From NCBI GenBank assembly GCA_944327295.1, contig CALVHF010000002.1:112657-166540 (forward strand): 53,884 nucleotides of DNA, written 5' to 3'. Source of the DNA: an uncultured Desulfovibrio sp. Its GTDB lineage: Bacteria; Desulfobacterota; Desulfovibrionia; Desulfovibrionales; Desulfovibrionaceae. Both the position numbers and the translations under genes were made by a program. This document shows positions 22,537 to 30,650 of the stretch, piece by piece. The notes below the pieces were generated by a model. It searched no databases. It saw only the letters and a program-made list of their open reading frames with translations, and was not told the origin of the DNA. Positions within the stretch are counted from its first letter, which is position 1. Each line of letters begins with the position of its first letter.

Positions 22537-23241
22537 ATGTTAATTCATCACAGAGGAGCATTTATCCGCGGTCTGGTCATGATCGGATCGTTCTTTGGCG
22601 TGTGTATTTTCCTGCTTTTCCCCATGCTTCATGATAACTACGGCAACAAGCTCACCGGTCTGCAGTATGCTGATGCAGTCTTCAACTCTCTTTCCAAGGG
22701 CTCTTCCTACTTCATTCCCGAAGTCAAGAAAGAGATAGAGACAGTCAAGGGAGAAGAAATACAGGCCAATGTCCCCGTCAAGCATGAACTTTCTTCCGGC
22801 GCTCTCAAGGTTCTGGACATCGTTGGCGCCGAGGCAAGCTATGAGAATGGTCGTCTGACTTTCAAGGGTAATCTGGAAACCATTCTTCTTGCCGTGACTG
22901 AAGTGGGTGACAAGCTCTACTTCAATGATCACAAGCCTATTGAACTCTACTATCATATGCCGGCGCTCCACGTGTCCAAGGTGTGGTGGTATATTCTGAA
23001 CCCCTCCATCAAGGACATGCAGCGGCAAGGCAAGATTGCGGAAGCAAAGGTCATTGACCAAGTGCTGCGCAAGGCACTCGAGCCTGGCAACAACTTCTAT
23101 ACTGTTGATGCAGCCAAGGTTAGTGAGCACATCCTGCTCATCGTGGGCATGCTTGCTTTCTACATCCTCTATACCCTGTGGTACGGCTTCGGCATCTTCG
23201 AGTTCTTTGAAGGTATCGGCCTCTCCATGCACAAGAATTAG
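22537..23241 (+). CDS. Membrane protein partner of the TauE/SafE permease
   Basis: A 234-aa protein I do not recognise. It has one membrane segment near the N terminus (GLVMIGSFFGVCIFLLFPML) and another near the C terminus (HILLIVGMLAFYILYTLWYG). About 170 polar residues between them are probably exposed to the periplasm or cytosol as one domain. The start lies one base after the permease stop with GGGAGG upstream, and a strong terminator follows, so the pair forms a two-gene operon. The tight coupling suggests an accessory subunit of the permease. No catalytic motif is visible. Confidence 0.85.
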   Translation: MLIHHRGAFIRGLVMIGSFFGVCIFLLFPMLHDNYGNKLTGLQYADAVFNSLSKGSSYFIPEVKKEIETVKGEEIQANVPVKHELSSGALKVLDIVGAEASYENGRLTFKGNLETILLAVTEVGDKLYFNDHKPIELYYHMPALHVSKVWWYILNPSIKDMQRQGKIAEAKVIDQVLRKALEPGNNFYTVDAAKVSEHILLIVGMLAFYILYTLWYGFGIFEFFEGIGLSMHKN

Positions 23242-23245
23242 CCTC

Positions 23246-23284
23246 AAACGAAGAACCCCGGCTTCTGACCGGGGTTCTTCGTTT
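23246..23284 (+). terminator. Terminator after the permease operon
   Basis: Sixteen-base arms AAACGAAGAACCCCGG and its exact complement flank a 7-base loop, ending in GTTTG. It closes the TauE/SafE operon. Confidence 0.85.
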
Positions 23285-23564
23285 GGGTCGCAGGATCCTG
23301 TTCGTAGCTCCTCAACAACCTGTATTGACAGGCTTTTTTTTAGCACGTATTCTCGCGCTGGTTTTTCTGCTCTCTTGTATCCCTTTGTAATTTCTTGTAT
23401 ATTACGAGGGGAAAGACAGAAAAATCAGCCTTTTTTGATCAACGGAATATCACATTCTGTGTACAGAATTTCTGTATTTGGGAAGAACAAAAACAGAGCA
23501 GTGACTTGTGGTGCAGGTTTGAACAGTATGAATTGTGCCTGAGTCACAGCCAGGGAGTCATGTC

Positions 23565-24362
23565 ATGAGAGCAAAAAGCGTTTTTTCCGGGATACTGGCC
23601 GCATGGATGCTTTTCCATGGAGTCGGAGGGTATGCGCAGATAGCCCGTGCAGAGACCTTGTCTGCCTCGGACATAAAACCTGCCCTGGAGCAGCTGCTCA
23701 GGGAACATCCCGAGGTTCTCCTTGATTTTCTGCGCGAGCATTGTGAAACCGTGCTCGATATCGCACAGATGGGTTCCGATCATAAAAGGATGAGCAATCT
23801 CGAAAAGCAATGGTCCCAGGATGCCAGGGTTCCCAAGAAGGTTCGTACCCAGAACCGCCCCAGGGTGGGCAAGAGCTCTGCCAAGGTACAGATCATTGCC
23901 TTTTCGGATTTCACCTGCAATTACTGCCAGCGTGCCGAAAAGACTGTGGAAACCCTGATTAGGGAATTTTCCGGCAAGGTCAGCTTTGTCTTCAAGAACA
24001 TGCCCCTGGATCCGGAAGGTATCAGTGGACTGGCTTCGCAGTACTATGTGGCCATTTCCATGCAGAGCGAGGAGCTTGCCTGGAAGTTCTACCGCATACT
24101 CTTTGATCAGCGCGACGAACTGCTGCTCAAGGGCGAGGAATTTCTGCGCAAGACAGCCACGAATATCGGCGTGGACATGAGAAAGATGGACAGCCAGCGC
24201 CGTCAGAAGGTCGTGGCCCAGATCCTCAAGGAAGATCTGGAGGATGCAGAAAAGCTGAACATAGAGGGCACGCCCTATTTTCTGGTCAACAACCTGGTCA
24301 TCCGCGGAGCCATTCCCATTCACATGTTCCGCAGGGCTATTGAAATCGAGCTGGCTAGGTAG
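23565..24362 (+). CDS. Periplasmic DsbA-like thiol-disulfide oxidoreductase
   Basis: Thioredoxin-fold exported protein expected to form, reduce or isomerise disulfides in the periplasm. The 265-aa precursor starts with a signal peptide of about 30 residues ending near ARA-ET. A helical N-terminal region of about 75 residues follows, similar in layout to ScsC/BdbD-type proteins. The active site is CNYC (residues 118-121) in SDFTCNYCQRAEKTVETL. The cis-proline loop is GTPYFLVNN. The ATG has GGGAG upstream; the open frame starts 10 codons earlier. No dsbB or dsbD partner is adjacent. Whether it is an oxidase or an isomerase cannot be told. Confidence 0.88.
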   Translation: MRAKSVFSGILAAWMLFHGVGGYAQIARAETLSASDIKPALEQLLREHPEVLLDFLREHCETVLDIAQMGSDHKRMSNLEKQWSQDARVPKKVRTQNRPRVGKSSAKVQIIAFSDFTCNYCQRAEKTVETLIREFSGKVSFVFKNMPLDPEGISGLASQYYVAISMQSEELAWKFYRILFDQRDELLLKGEEFLRKTATNIGVDMRKMDSQRRQKVVAQILKEDLEDAEKLNIEGTPYFLVNNLVIRGAIPIHMFRRAIEIELAR

Positions 24363-24446
24363 TGCACCACTTTTCTTTCAGAAGAGACGAGGAATTCAGA
24401 TCAGTGTTTCGGGTCATCCGGTCCGGGACATAAGGAGATACCAAGC

Positions 24447-26567
24447 GTGAAGCATGCTGTTTTGCCCGAACCAACAGCTGAAAAACCGGAAATCCTGGCT
24501 CCTGCCGGCGATGCCACCTGCTTTTTGAGCGCCCTGGCTGCAGGCGCAGACAACATCTATCTTGGCCTGAAGCAGTTTTCTGCACGCATGCAGGCTGAGA
24601 ACTTTGGCCTGACCGAGCTCTCCAGGCTGACAGATCTTGCCCATGAAAATGGCACACGTGTCACCGTGGCCATGAATACCCTGGTTAAGGACAACGAAAT
24701 CGATGCTGCGGCACGTCTTATCCGGCGTCTTGAGACTCAGGTGGGCTGCGATGGACTCATTGTGCAGGATCTGGCCATGGTGTCCCTGGCACGCCAGGCG
24801 GGCTATGAAGGAACCATTACTCTTTCTACGCTGGCCAATATTACCCATCCCCAGGCCCTGCAGGTTGCCCGCAATTTGGGGGCAAACCGTGTCGTTCTGC
24901 CCCGTGAACTGAACATTGACGAAATCCAGATGATGGGGGCAGCCTGCCCAGACGATCTGCAGCTGGAATGTTTTATTCACGGGGCCTTGTGCTACTGTGT
25001 CTCCGGCCGTTGCTACTGGTCAAGCTACATGGGCGGCAAGAGCGGACTGCGCGGCCGTTGTGTGCAGCCCTGCCGCAGGGTGTACTCACAGGGAAGCACG
25101 GCTCTGCAGCCAGTCCTGCAGCGTATGCAGCAAAAGCAGGGACAGAACACAGGCAGAACACAGGGCTTCAACCAGCGCCAGCCACAGCTCCGCATAGGCA
25201 AGAATCAGGCAGGCAGGTATTTTTCCTGTCAGGATCTGTCCCTGGATGTGCTGTCCAAGGTTCTTGTGGGCGTGCCGCATCTTGTCTCCTGGAAGATTGA
25301 GGGGCGAAAGAAGGGGCCGCATTACGTCTTCCATGCAGTGACAGCCTATCGCATCCTGCGGGACAATCCCGGTGATGCTCAGGCGAAGAAGATGGCCGAA
25401 GGCATACTGGCCATGGCTCTGGGTCGTCCCACAACACATGCCCGCTTCCTTCCCAAGCATCAGAATGTGCCTGTTGATCCGTCTGGTCAGACGAGTTCCG
25501 GCCTCTTCATAGGCAAGATATCCTCCGGTCCCAATGGAGCGCCCTGCCTCAAGCCCCATATTCCCCTTGTGCCCAGGGACTATCTGCGCGTGGGCGTTGA
25601 GGATGAACGCTGGCACTCCACTCTGCCGGTGACCCGTGCAACGCCCAAGGGAGGGACGCTGGTTCTCCGTCTGCCCAAGCACAAGACTCCTCCTGCAGGG
25701 ACACCGGTCTACCTTATAGACCGCCGCGAAAAGGAGCTTGAGCAGATCCTTGCAGACTGGCAGAACAGACTGGAAGCCCTGCCCGTCAGAAAGACCGAAT
25801 CCGTCAGCGTTTCCCTGCCGCCTGTCCATGCTGCCCGCAGGCAGTCCTTCCAGGACATGACCGTGCATGCCAGTCTGCCGCACGGTAAGGAGACCCGAGG
25901 CGCCAGGGCCTTCTTATCCTGTCTGTGGCTCACACCGCGTTCTGCAGACCTGTCCCGGACAATCGTGCACCGCTTTGGATGGTGGCTGCCTCCTGTCCTC
26001 TGGGCTGACGAGGAAAGGGACTACCAGAAGATGCTTGAACATCTGTGGCGTGAAGGGGCAAGAATCTTTGTCTGCAACGCACCCTGGCAGATGGCACTCT
26101 TTTCTGAAAGAATGCGTCAGGATAAGAAAATGTGCCTTGTAGCAGGGCCTTTCTGCAATATAGCCAATGCACGTGCTGTCCAAACCTTGGCCGACATGGG
26201 CTTTCAGGCTGGTATCGTTTCTCCGGAACTCAACAGCGAGACACTTCTGAGCCTTCCCCGAGTCAGTCCCCTGCCTCTGGGGTATGTTCTCAAGGGAGCC
26301 TGGCCTGTGGGCATAAGCCGTTTTGGAACGCTTGGGGTGCGTCTGAATGAACCCTTTGCCTCACCCAAGGGTGAACTGTTCTGGGCCAGACAGTACGGAG
26401 AGAATGTCTGGATCTATCCTGCCTGGCAGCTGGATCTGACCGAAAAGCGCCAGGAGATGGACAAGGCAGGCTACTCGTTCTGCGTCAATCTGCAGGAAAA
26501 GGCACCGGCCAGTGTGCCTGCTCTTGACAGGCCGGGGCTGTTCAACTGGGACAACGCCCTGCTCTAG
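24447..26567 (+). CDS. Peptidase U32 family protein (RNA-modification type)
   Basis: Member of the U32 family, whose E. coli relatives RlhA and TrhP (YegQ) install hydroxyl groups on rRNA or tRNA and likely carry an iron-sulfur cluster. The 706-aa protein begins EILAPAGDATCFLSALAAGAD, typical of U32. It has the Cys-rich signature around residues 170-212 (ECFIHGALCYCVSGRCYWS and RGRCVQPCRRVY). A Gln-rich insertion (about 216-255) separates this from the YFSCQDLSLD segment, and a long C-terminal part follows. The GTG start at 24447 has TAAGGAG upstream. True protease activity is doubtful for this family. A terminator follows, then the TrmN6-like gene. Confidence 0.85.
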   Translation: MKHAVLPEPTAEKPEILAPAGDATCFLSALAAGADNIYLGLKQFSARMQAENFGLTELSRLTDLAHENGTRVTVAMNTLVKDNEIDAAARLIRRLETQVGCDGLIVQDLAMVSLARQAGYEGTITLSTLANITHPQALQVARNLGANRVVLPRELNIDEIQMMGAACPDDLQLECFIHGALCYCVSGRCYWSSYMGGKSGLRGRCVQPCRRVYSQGSTALQPVLQRMQQKQGQNTGRTQGFNQRQPQLRIGKNQAGRYFSCQDLSLDVLSKVLVGVPHLVSWKIEGRKKGPHYVFHAVTAYRILRDNPGDAQAKKMAEGILAMALGRPTTHARFLPKHQNVPVDPSGQTSSGLFIGKISSGPNGAPCLKPHIPLVPRDYLRVGVEDERWHSTLPVTRATPKGGTLVLRLPKHKTPPAGTPVYLIDRREKELEQILADWQNRLEALPVRKTESVSVSLPPVHAARRQSFQDMTVHASLPHGKETRGARAFLSCLWLTPRSADLSRTIVHRFGWWLPPVLWADEERDYQKMLEHLWREGARIFVCNAPWQMALFSERMRQDKKMCLVAGPFCNIANARAVQTLADMGFQAGIVSPELNSETLLSLPRVSPLPLGYVLKGAWPVGISRFGTLGVRLNEPFASPKGELFWARQYGENVWIYPAWQLDLTEKRQEMDKAGYSFCVNLQEKAPASVPALDRPGLFNWDNALL

Positions 26568-26606
26568 CCCTGCCCCCTTTCCTGGAGTCAGCATCATCGC
26601 ATGCAG

Positions 26607-26644
26607 AAGACGTGCTGTCGGTTGTGTTCCGCAGCACGTCTTTT
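26607..26644 (+). terminator. Terminator after the U32 gene
   Basis: AAGACGTGCTG (26607-26617) pairs with CAGCACGTCTT (26632-26642), followed by TTGAGTTTTT. It lies between the U32 gene and the methyltransferase gene. Confidence 0.7.
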
Positions 26645-26666
26645 GAGTTTTTGCAAGGGAGGCTTC

Positions 26667-27464
26667 ATGGTCGAGACACATTGCAGGCCGTGTGCTGCGG
26701 CCTTTCCAGCCGGACTGCAGCAGCCCGAGGGCTCCATGCGCTTTTCAGCCGATGCCCTCCTGCTGCCAGCCTTTGTGGCCCGGGCTCTGCGAAACAGGTC
26801 ACATAAGCGCAGACATGGGCAGGAAACAGGCCTCTTCTCCGGTCTTGCGCCCCACCAGTGGAGGGCGGCAGACCTTGGCTGCGGCTGCGGGGCGTCCTCG
26901 CTGGCCCTTCTTCTGCTGGTAGACAAGCTTTGTGTCTGGGGCGTGGACATTGCCCCGGAACTTGTGGCAAGCGCCAGGGCCAACAGCGAGCAGCTGGGAC
27001 TTGGTTCTCGGACAAATTTTACCTGCGGCGATGTGCGTGAACTGGGACAGGCTTGCACGCCCATGTGCGATATTGTGCAGATCAATCCGCCTTACTGGGA
27101 AGAGGGGCGGGGCCATGTTTCCGAACAGGCCCTGAACGAGACGGCCCGCAGGGGCAGTGTGGAGCACTTTCTGAAGGCTGCCCGAGAGATACTGGTTCAT
27201 CATGGCAGCCTCTTTCTCATCTTTCCCGCAGAGCGCACGGCTGATCTTTTCGTCCAGCTCGACCACTGCCGATTCGGGGTGCGCACTGTGCAGTATGTGC
27301 GCCCTCTGCTCCTGCGGCCTGCTAGGAGAATCCTTGTGGAGGCCAAACAGGATGCCCGGCATGACACGGTGATAGTCCCGGACCTGATTCTCTACGAGAA
27401 GGATGCGTCCGGAATCAATGTCGTGACAAAAGCAGCCAGAGACTTTTGCCCCTGGCTGCACTGA
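26667..27464 (+). CDS. TrmN6-like SAM-dependent methyltransferase
   Basis: Small-domain methyltransferase related to tRNA(Val) adenine-37 N6-methyltransferase (YfiC/TrmN6). The 265-aa protein has the SAM-binding motif DLGCGCGASSLAL and the N6-adenine/amino-methyltransferase motif QINPPYW (NPPY). The N-terminal start has Cys-rich residues (CRPCAAAF). The ATG at 26667 has GGGAGG upstream. The open frame starts 22 codons earlier, within the terminator. The coding end carries a short hairpin and stops 5 bp before parS 3. The exact substrate (tRNA-Val or another RNA) is inferred from family resemblance. Confidence 0.82.
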   Translation: MVETHCRPCAAAFPAGLQQPEGSMRFSADALLLPAFVARALRNRSHKRRHGQETGLFSGLAPHQWRAADLGCGCGASSLALLLLVDKLCVWGVDIAPELVASARANSEQLGLGSRTNFTCGDVRELGQACTPMCDIVQINPPYWEEGRGHVSEQALNETARRGSVEHFLKAAREILVHHGSLFLIFPAERTADLFVQLDHCRFGVRTVQYVRPLLLRPARRILVEAKQDARHDTVIVPDLILYEKDASGINVVTKAARDFCPWLH

Positions 27465-27487
27465 AAAAAGTTTCACGTGAAACATTG
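27424..27487. repeat. 64-bp parS-containing module, copy A
   Basis: This segment, covering the last codons of the TrmN6-like gene and parS 3, aligns without gaps to 28075-28138 with 50 of 64 positions identical by my count. Both begin TGACAAAAG, have the AGCCAGAGAC/CTGGCT hairpin, and place parS exactly 45 bp downstream. Confidence 0.65.
27469..27484. other. parS site 3 (one mismatch)
   Basis: AGTTTCACGTGAAACA matches the parS consensus at 15 of 16 positions; only the first base differs. It starts five bases after the methyltransferase stop. Confidence 0.9.
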
Positions 27488-28079
27488 AGCTCCTCTGTGG
27501 AACACTGAGACAACGGCCTGCTGATTCTCTTCATGCCTTGCATGCCTTTCAGAACCCGTGCAAGGACGCAGTCAAGCTCTTGCAAGAGCCCTGCCCTGGA
27601 ACTTTGCCGAACAAGCTAGCCTGCAGTGCAGGATTTCCTGCATGCTCGTGGGGATGGAGGGAAGATCGGCGGATTCGCAGAGCTTGGTGTGGCTGTGGAC
27701 ACTGACAGATAAGGCTCTTTGGGCTTGATGGGCTGAAAGGTAGAATTCCAAGGGGATAAGAAATCTAACTAGCAAATACAATTGATAAATTCTCTGGCAA
27801 TATCGTTGCTCCGCAGACAATGGCGGCAGACCTCAGAAGATGCACACAATACCTGGAAAGATGACTCATGAGGGAGATAGAGGCTCTACCCACAAATATC
27901 CCCGAAGAGCCACAAATAATGGGAACCCCTCTCTCCTCTGCGGCAGCTGAGCACATGGACATAAGCAGAGGCACTGCCAGATGTCTTCTGAGAGGTGCCA
28001 GACAGGATACCTGATGGTTCAGAAGAGGCCCTTTGCTGCTCTTGTCTGGAGGAACGAGTCCGGGAGAAACTGTATGACA

Positions 28080-28113
28080 AAAGAAGCCAGAGACAAAAGT
28101 CTCTGGCTTCTTT
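28080..28113. terminator. 15-bp perfect hairpin after the GGDEF gene
   Basis: AAAGAAGCCAGAGAC (28080-28094) and GTCTCTGGCTTCTTT (28099-28113) pair perfectly around AAAA. On the minus strand it is followed by TGTCAT after a TTT, so it probably terminates the diguanylate cyclase transcript. Confidence 0.65.
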
Positions 28114-28119
28114 CACTAA

Positions 28120-28135
28120 TGTTTCACGTGAAACA
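28120..28135. other. parS site 4
   Basis: TGTTTCACGTGAAACA, exact consensus, extended by AA/TT to a 20-bp perfect palindrome like site 1. It lies 45 bp beyond the diguanylate cyclase stop. Confidence 0.97.
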
Positions 28136-28180
28136 TTGGTTGATGGCAAAACACTCACGGACCTCTGTCGGGAGCTTCGC

Positions 28181-29866
28181 CTAATACCTGCAGTCCTCCA
28201 GACTCACAAGGATCTGCTTGCTGCGCTCGATATAGGCTCTGATGGCCTCGTGGCTCTTTTCGCGCTGCTGATGCTTCCTTTTCAGCATGCTTCTGTCTGC
28301 GCTGATGATGAGCCTGGTCATGGGAACATCCATGGTTTCCGCACTGGCAACACCAAGGGAAGCAAAGAGGGGAATGACATCGACCTGCCTGTTGAATTCC
28401 TGCATGGCCCTTTCAATGTCAAGGACAAGTTCCTTGGCCTTCCAGTTCGGACAGGAGGGCAGCAGAATGCTGAACTCGTCTCCGCCCATGCGACCAATGC
28501 AGTCCGTGGAGCGACAGACGGTACGCAACAGGGTGGCAAAGTTCTGCAGAAGGGTGTCGCCACTGTTATGTCCGAGGTAGTCGTTGATCAGCTTCAGGCC
28601 GTCCAGATCGCAGGTGACGACGCTGACAGGACGGATTTCTTCCCGTTCTATGCGGTCGACCTCCATATTGAAGAACGCTCTGCTGCGCAGACCCGTAAGC
28701 GGGTCATTGCGGATCTGGTCTTCAAGCTTTGCCCTGTCCCCCTGGGTGGCGGAAATATCCGTGTGCAGCCCCACAATGCGTGTGGCCTGTCCGTTTTCAT
28801 CGCGGCGGGTGACATAGCCCCGACCCAGTATCCAGGCATAGCTGCCGTCGGCACGCTGCATGCGGTACGTGCACTCGAAGGAATCACCATTTTTGGGCGA
28901 AGAGGCAATGGCCAGCTGTGGCGGCACTATCTTGCCCACGTCATCGGGATGGATCTTCTTGATCCAGCCATCAAGAGTGGCGGGAAATTCAGAAGCCGTA
29001 TAGCCCAGCATGGAAAGATATCTCGGGCTGTAATAGACTTCATTGGTCTTGGCATCCCAGTCCCAGAGACCATCGCCGGTCGCATTGATGGCGTAGAGAA
29101 GATTGCCGACATCGTTGTCCTCGGCAGGAGTCAGAATGTCGGCGGAGTGCAGATATCCGAAAATTTCCCCAACAGAGCCATCGCTGTTTCGCATCATGAC
29201 GGTTGCGTAGACGCAGAAGCGTGCATACTCGCCGTTTTCCAGACGAATGCGGAGCACTTCCTCAAGGCTGTTTCCCCACTGTCCGTGCTCGAAAAGCAGC
29301 TGATAGCGCTTGGTAACCTTTTCCACATCTTCGGGATGGATGAGAGCAAGCCCTTCCCTGATAGAAATCTTTCGCGAGGCCTCGTCCGCAAAGCCCAGCA
29401 ATCCGGCACAATTGCTGTCGAGACGCACGGAATCTGTGGCAGTCTCCACCTTCCAGAAGCCCTGCAGGGAAATGTCCCTGTTTTTGACCAGACTGGGTTT
29501 GTAGGCGCGCTGTTTGGAAATGGCCAGGTGACCGACAATGCGCCGGGCCTGCCCTGTCTTTTCCCGTTCGGTCACCAGCAGATGGGCATGGACAAGAAGT
29601 GCATCAAAGGGATGAATGATTTCCTGCAAGGACACGTTGCTGTCGCGAAGCATCTCTGCAGTCATGCTGGCAAGGCGGGCAAGGTTTTCCTGGGGAATAT
29701 GCGAGGAGTATTCGTGTATGGAAAGAGCGGCACGATCTCCAAGTCCCAGTTGTTCCCTGGCACCCCTGCTCAGAAAAATTGTGGATGAGGGGAGAAACCA
29801 TTCAAAGATGGGATCGGGCGAATCAAGGTGAATGGTGCAAGAGGCAGTAGGGAAAACGGTAGCCAT
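28181..29866 (-). CDS. PAS-domain diguanylate cyclase (GGDEF)
   Basis: Predicted to make the second messenger cyclic di-GMP from GTP. The 561-aa protein has no signal peptide or membrane segment. An N-terminal region of about 120 residues is followed by two PAS/PAC-like sensor domains (about 130-250 and 255-380). The second contains GLWDWDAKTNEVYYSPRYLSML and the PAC motif ATRIVGLHTDISATQ. The C-terminal GGDEF domain has DPLTGLRSR at its start and an intact GGDEF at residues 461-465, with an RSTD inhibitory site at 452-455, so feedback control by c-di-GMP is likely. No EAL domain is present. The start at the ATG (29866) lacks a strong ribosome-binding site; a TTG three codons upstream is possible. 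Confidence 0.93.
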   Translation of the reverse strand: MATVFPTASCTIHLDSPDPIFEWFLPSSTIFLSRGAREQLGLGDRAALSIHEYSSHIPQENLARLASMTAEMLRDSNVSLQEIIHPFDALLVHAHLLVTEREKTGQARRIVGHLAISKQRAYKPSLVKNRDISLQGFWKVETATDSVRLDSNCAGLLGFADEASRKISIREGLALIHPEDVEKVTKRYQLLFEHGQWGNSLEEVLRIRLENGEYARFCVYATVMMRNSDGSVGEIFGYLHSADILTPAEDNDVGNLLYAINATGDGLWDWDAKTNEVYYSPRYLSMLGYTASEFPATLDGWIKKIHPDDVGKIVPPQLAIASSPKNGDSFECTYRMQRADGSYAWILGRGYVTRRDENGQATRIVGLHTDISATQGDRAKLEDQIRNDPLTGLRSRAFFNMEVDRIEREEIRPVSVVTCDLDGLKLINDYLGHNSGDTLLQNFATLLRTVCRSTDCIGRMGGDEFSILLPSCPNWKAKELVLDIERAMQEFNRQVDVIPLFASLGVASAETMDVPMTRLIISADRSMLKRKHQQREKSHEAIRAYIERSKQILVSLEDCRY

Positions 29867-30045
29867 AAGACTCAACTAAAGAGAATTCCTCTGGAGTGTG
29901 GACAGTGCGAGTTGAAGAAATGTTTCAGGGAAGGCAGTCTGCTCCCACGTTTGAGCCACGGGAAGAACAGAAAAAGGCCGGAAAAGGGAAGACACAGGGG
30001 TGCCCCGATAGGGCAGACAGAGCTTAATATCGTGTAAGTGCCCTG

Positions 30046-30065
30046 TTTTTTTTTTTTTTTTTTTT
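30046..30065. repeat. Homopolymer of 20 T
   Basis: An uninterrupted run of 20 thymines, preceded by GTGCCCTG and followed by CAAAA. Such tracts are prone to slippage, and the length may be uncertain in sequencing. Confidence 0.85.
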
Positions 30066-30538
30066 CAAAATTTGGGAAATGTGATTTCAAATATTTTAAG
30101 AAATTGATTTTGTCAAGGAGTGTATTACAAATATTTTTAATGAAAAAAAATTTGTATATGGAATAAATTTTATTTTTTTCCACCCTTGAATATCAGGTTA
30201 TACGTAAAATTTTTCTTGAAATTAACAGCATATTTTGATCGGAAGTTTGTATATTTTTTCTGTAAATGTGCATTTAAAACAGTGTGTGTAACTCTGTGAA
30301 AAAATATGGATTGAGAAAACTGTCCCTGGGTTTGTGGAGTAGCAGGGAAATGAAGAATATTACAATGTACAAAATTTTTGTTGCATACATAAAGCATCAG
30401 CAAGTTTTGTATTGCTTTTGTCTTCCTGAGTGCTGACAAATTATTGGGTCAATGCCTGCCTGCAGATGACCTGACATGATTTTGACAGCCGGGAGAGGAT
30501 TGTATCCCGTTCATCTTGATGAACAGCAGACAGGGCAC

Positions 30539-30554
30539 TGTTTCACGTGAAACA
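30539..30554. other. parS site 5 in a 32-bp palindrome
   Basis: TGTTTCACGTGAAACA, exact consensus. Flanking bases extend the symmetry to a perfect 32-bp palindrome (30531-30562), the outer arms being CAGGGCAC and GTGCCCTG. It lies 97 bp upstream of the EndoQ-UvrD start. Confidence 0.97.
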
Positions 30555-30650
30555 GTGCCCTGCGCCTCACACATCTTGGCATGGGGTGCGACCTGTGAAA
30601 TACTTCGGCAGAATCAAGAGCCTCTGTAGTCTCAGAAGGAGTTTTTCGCC

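Larger units (their letters stand above)
28075..28138. repeat. 64-bp parS-containing module, copy B
   Basis: Counterpart of 27424-27487. The reading frame ATGACAAAAGAAGCC-type text encodes T-K-E-A-R-D-K, resembling the T-K-A-A-R-D-F end of the methyltransferase in copy A. This supports duplication of that gene's tail plus its parS. Confidence 0.65.
27465..28180. other. Intergenic region with parS sites 3 and 4
   Basis: About 700 bases with no credible gene between the methyltransferase and diguanylate cyclase genes, which converge. It carries parS 3 (27469-27484), parS 4 (28120-28135) and a strong hairpin (28080-28113). Codon pattern and length of the open frames do not support a protein. 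Confidence 0.7.
29867..30650. other. AT-rich intergenic region with poly-T and parS 5
   Basis: About 780 bases without a gene between the divergent diguanylate cyclase and EndoQ-UvrD genes. It contains a 20-T homopolymer (30046-30065), a very AT-rich stretch to about 30440, and parS 5 in a long palindrome (30531-30562). Promoters for both flanking genes must be here, but I cannot single them out. Confidence 0.6.
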
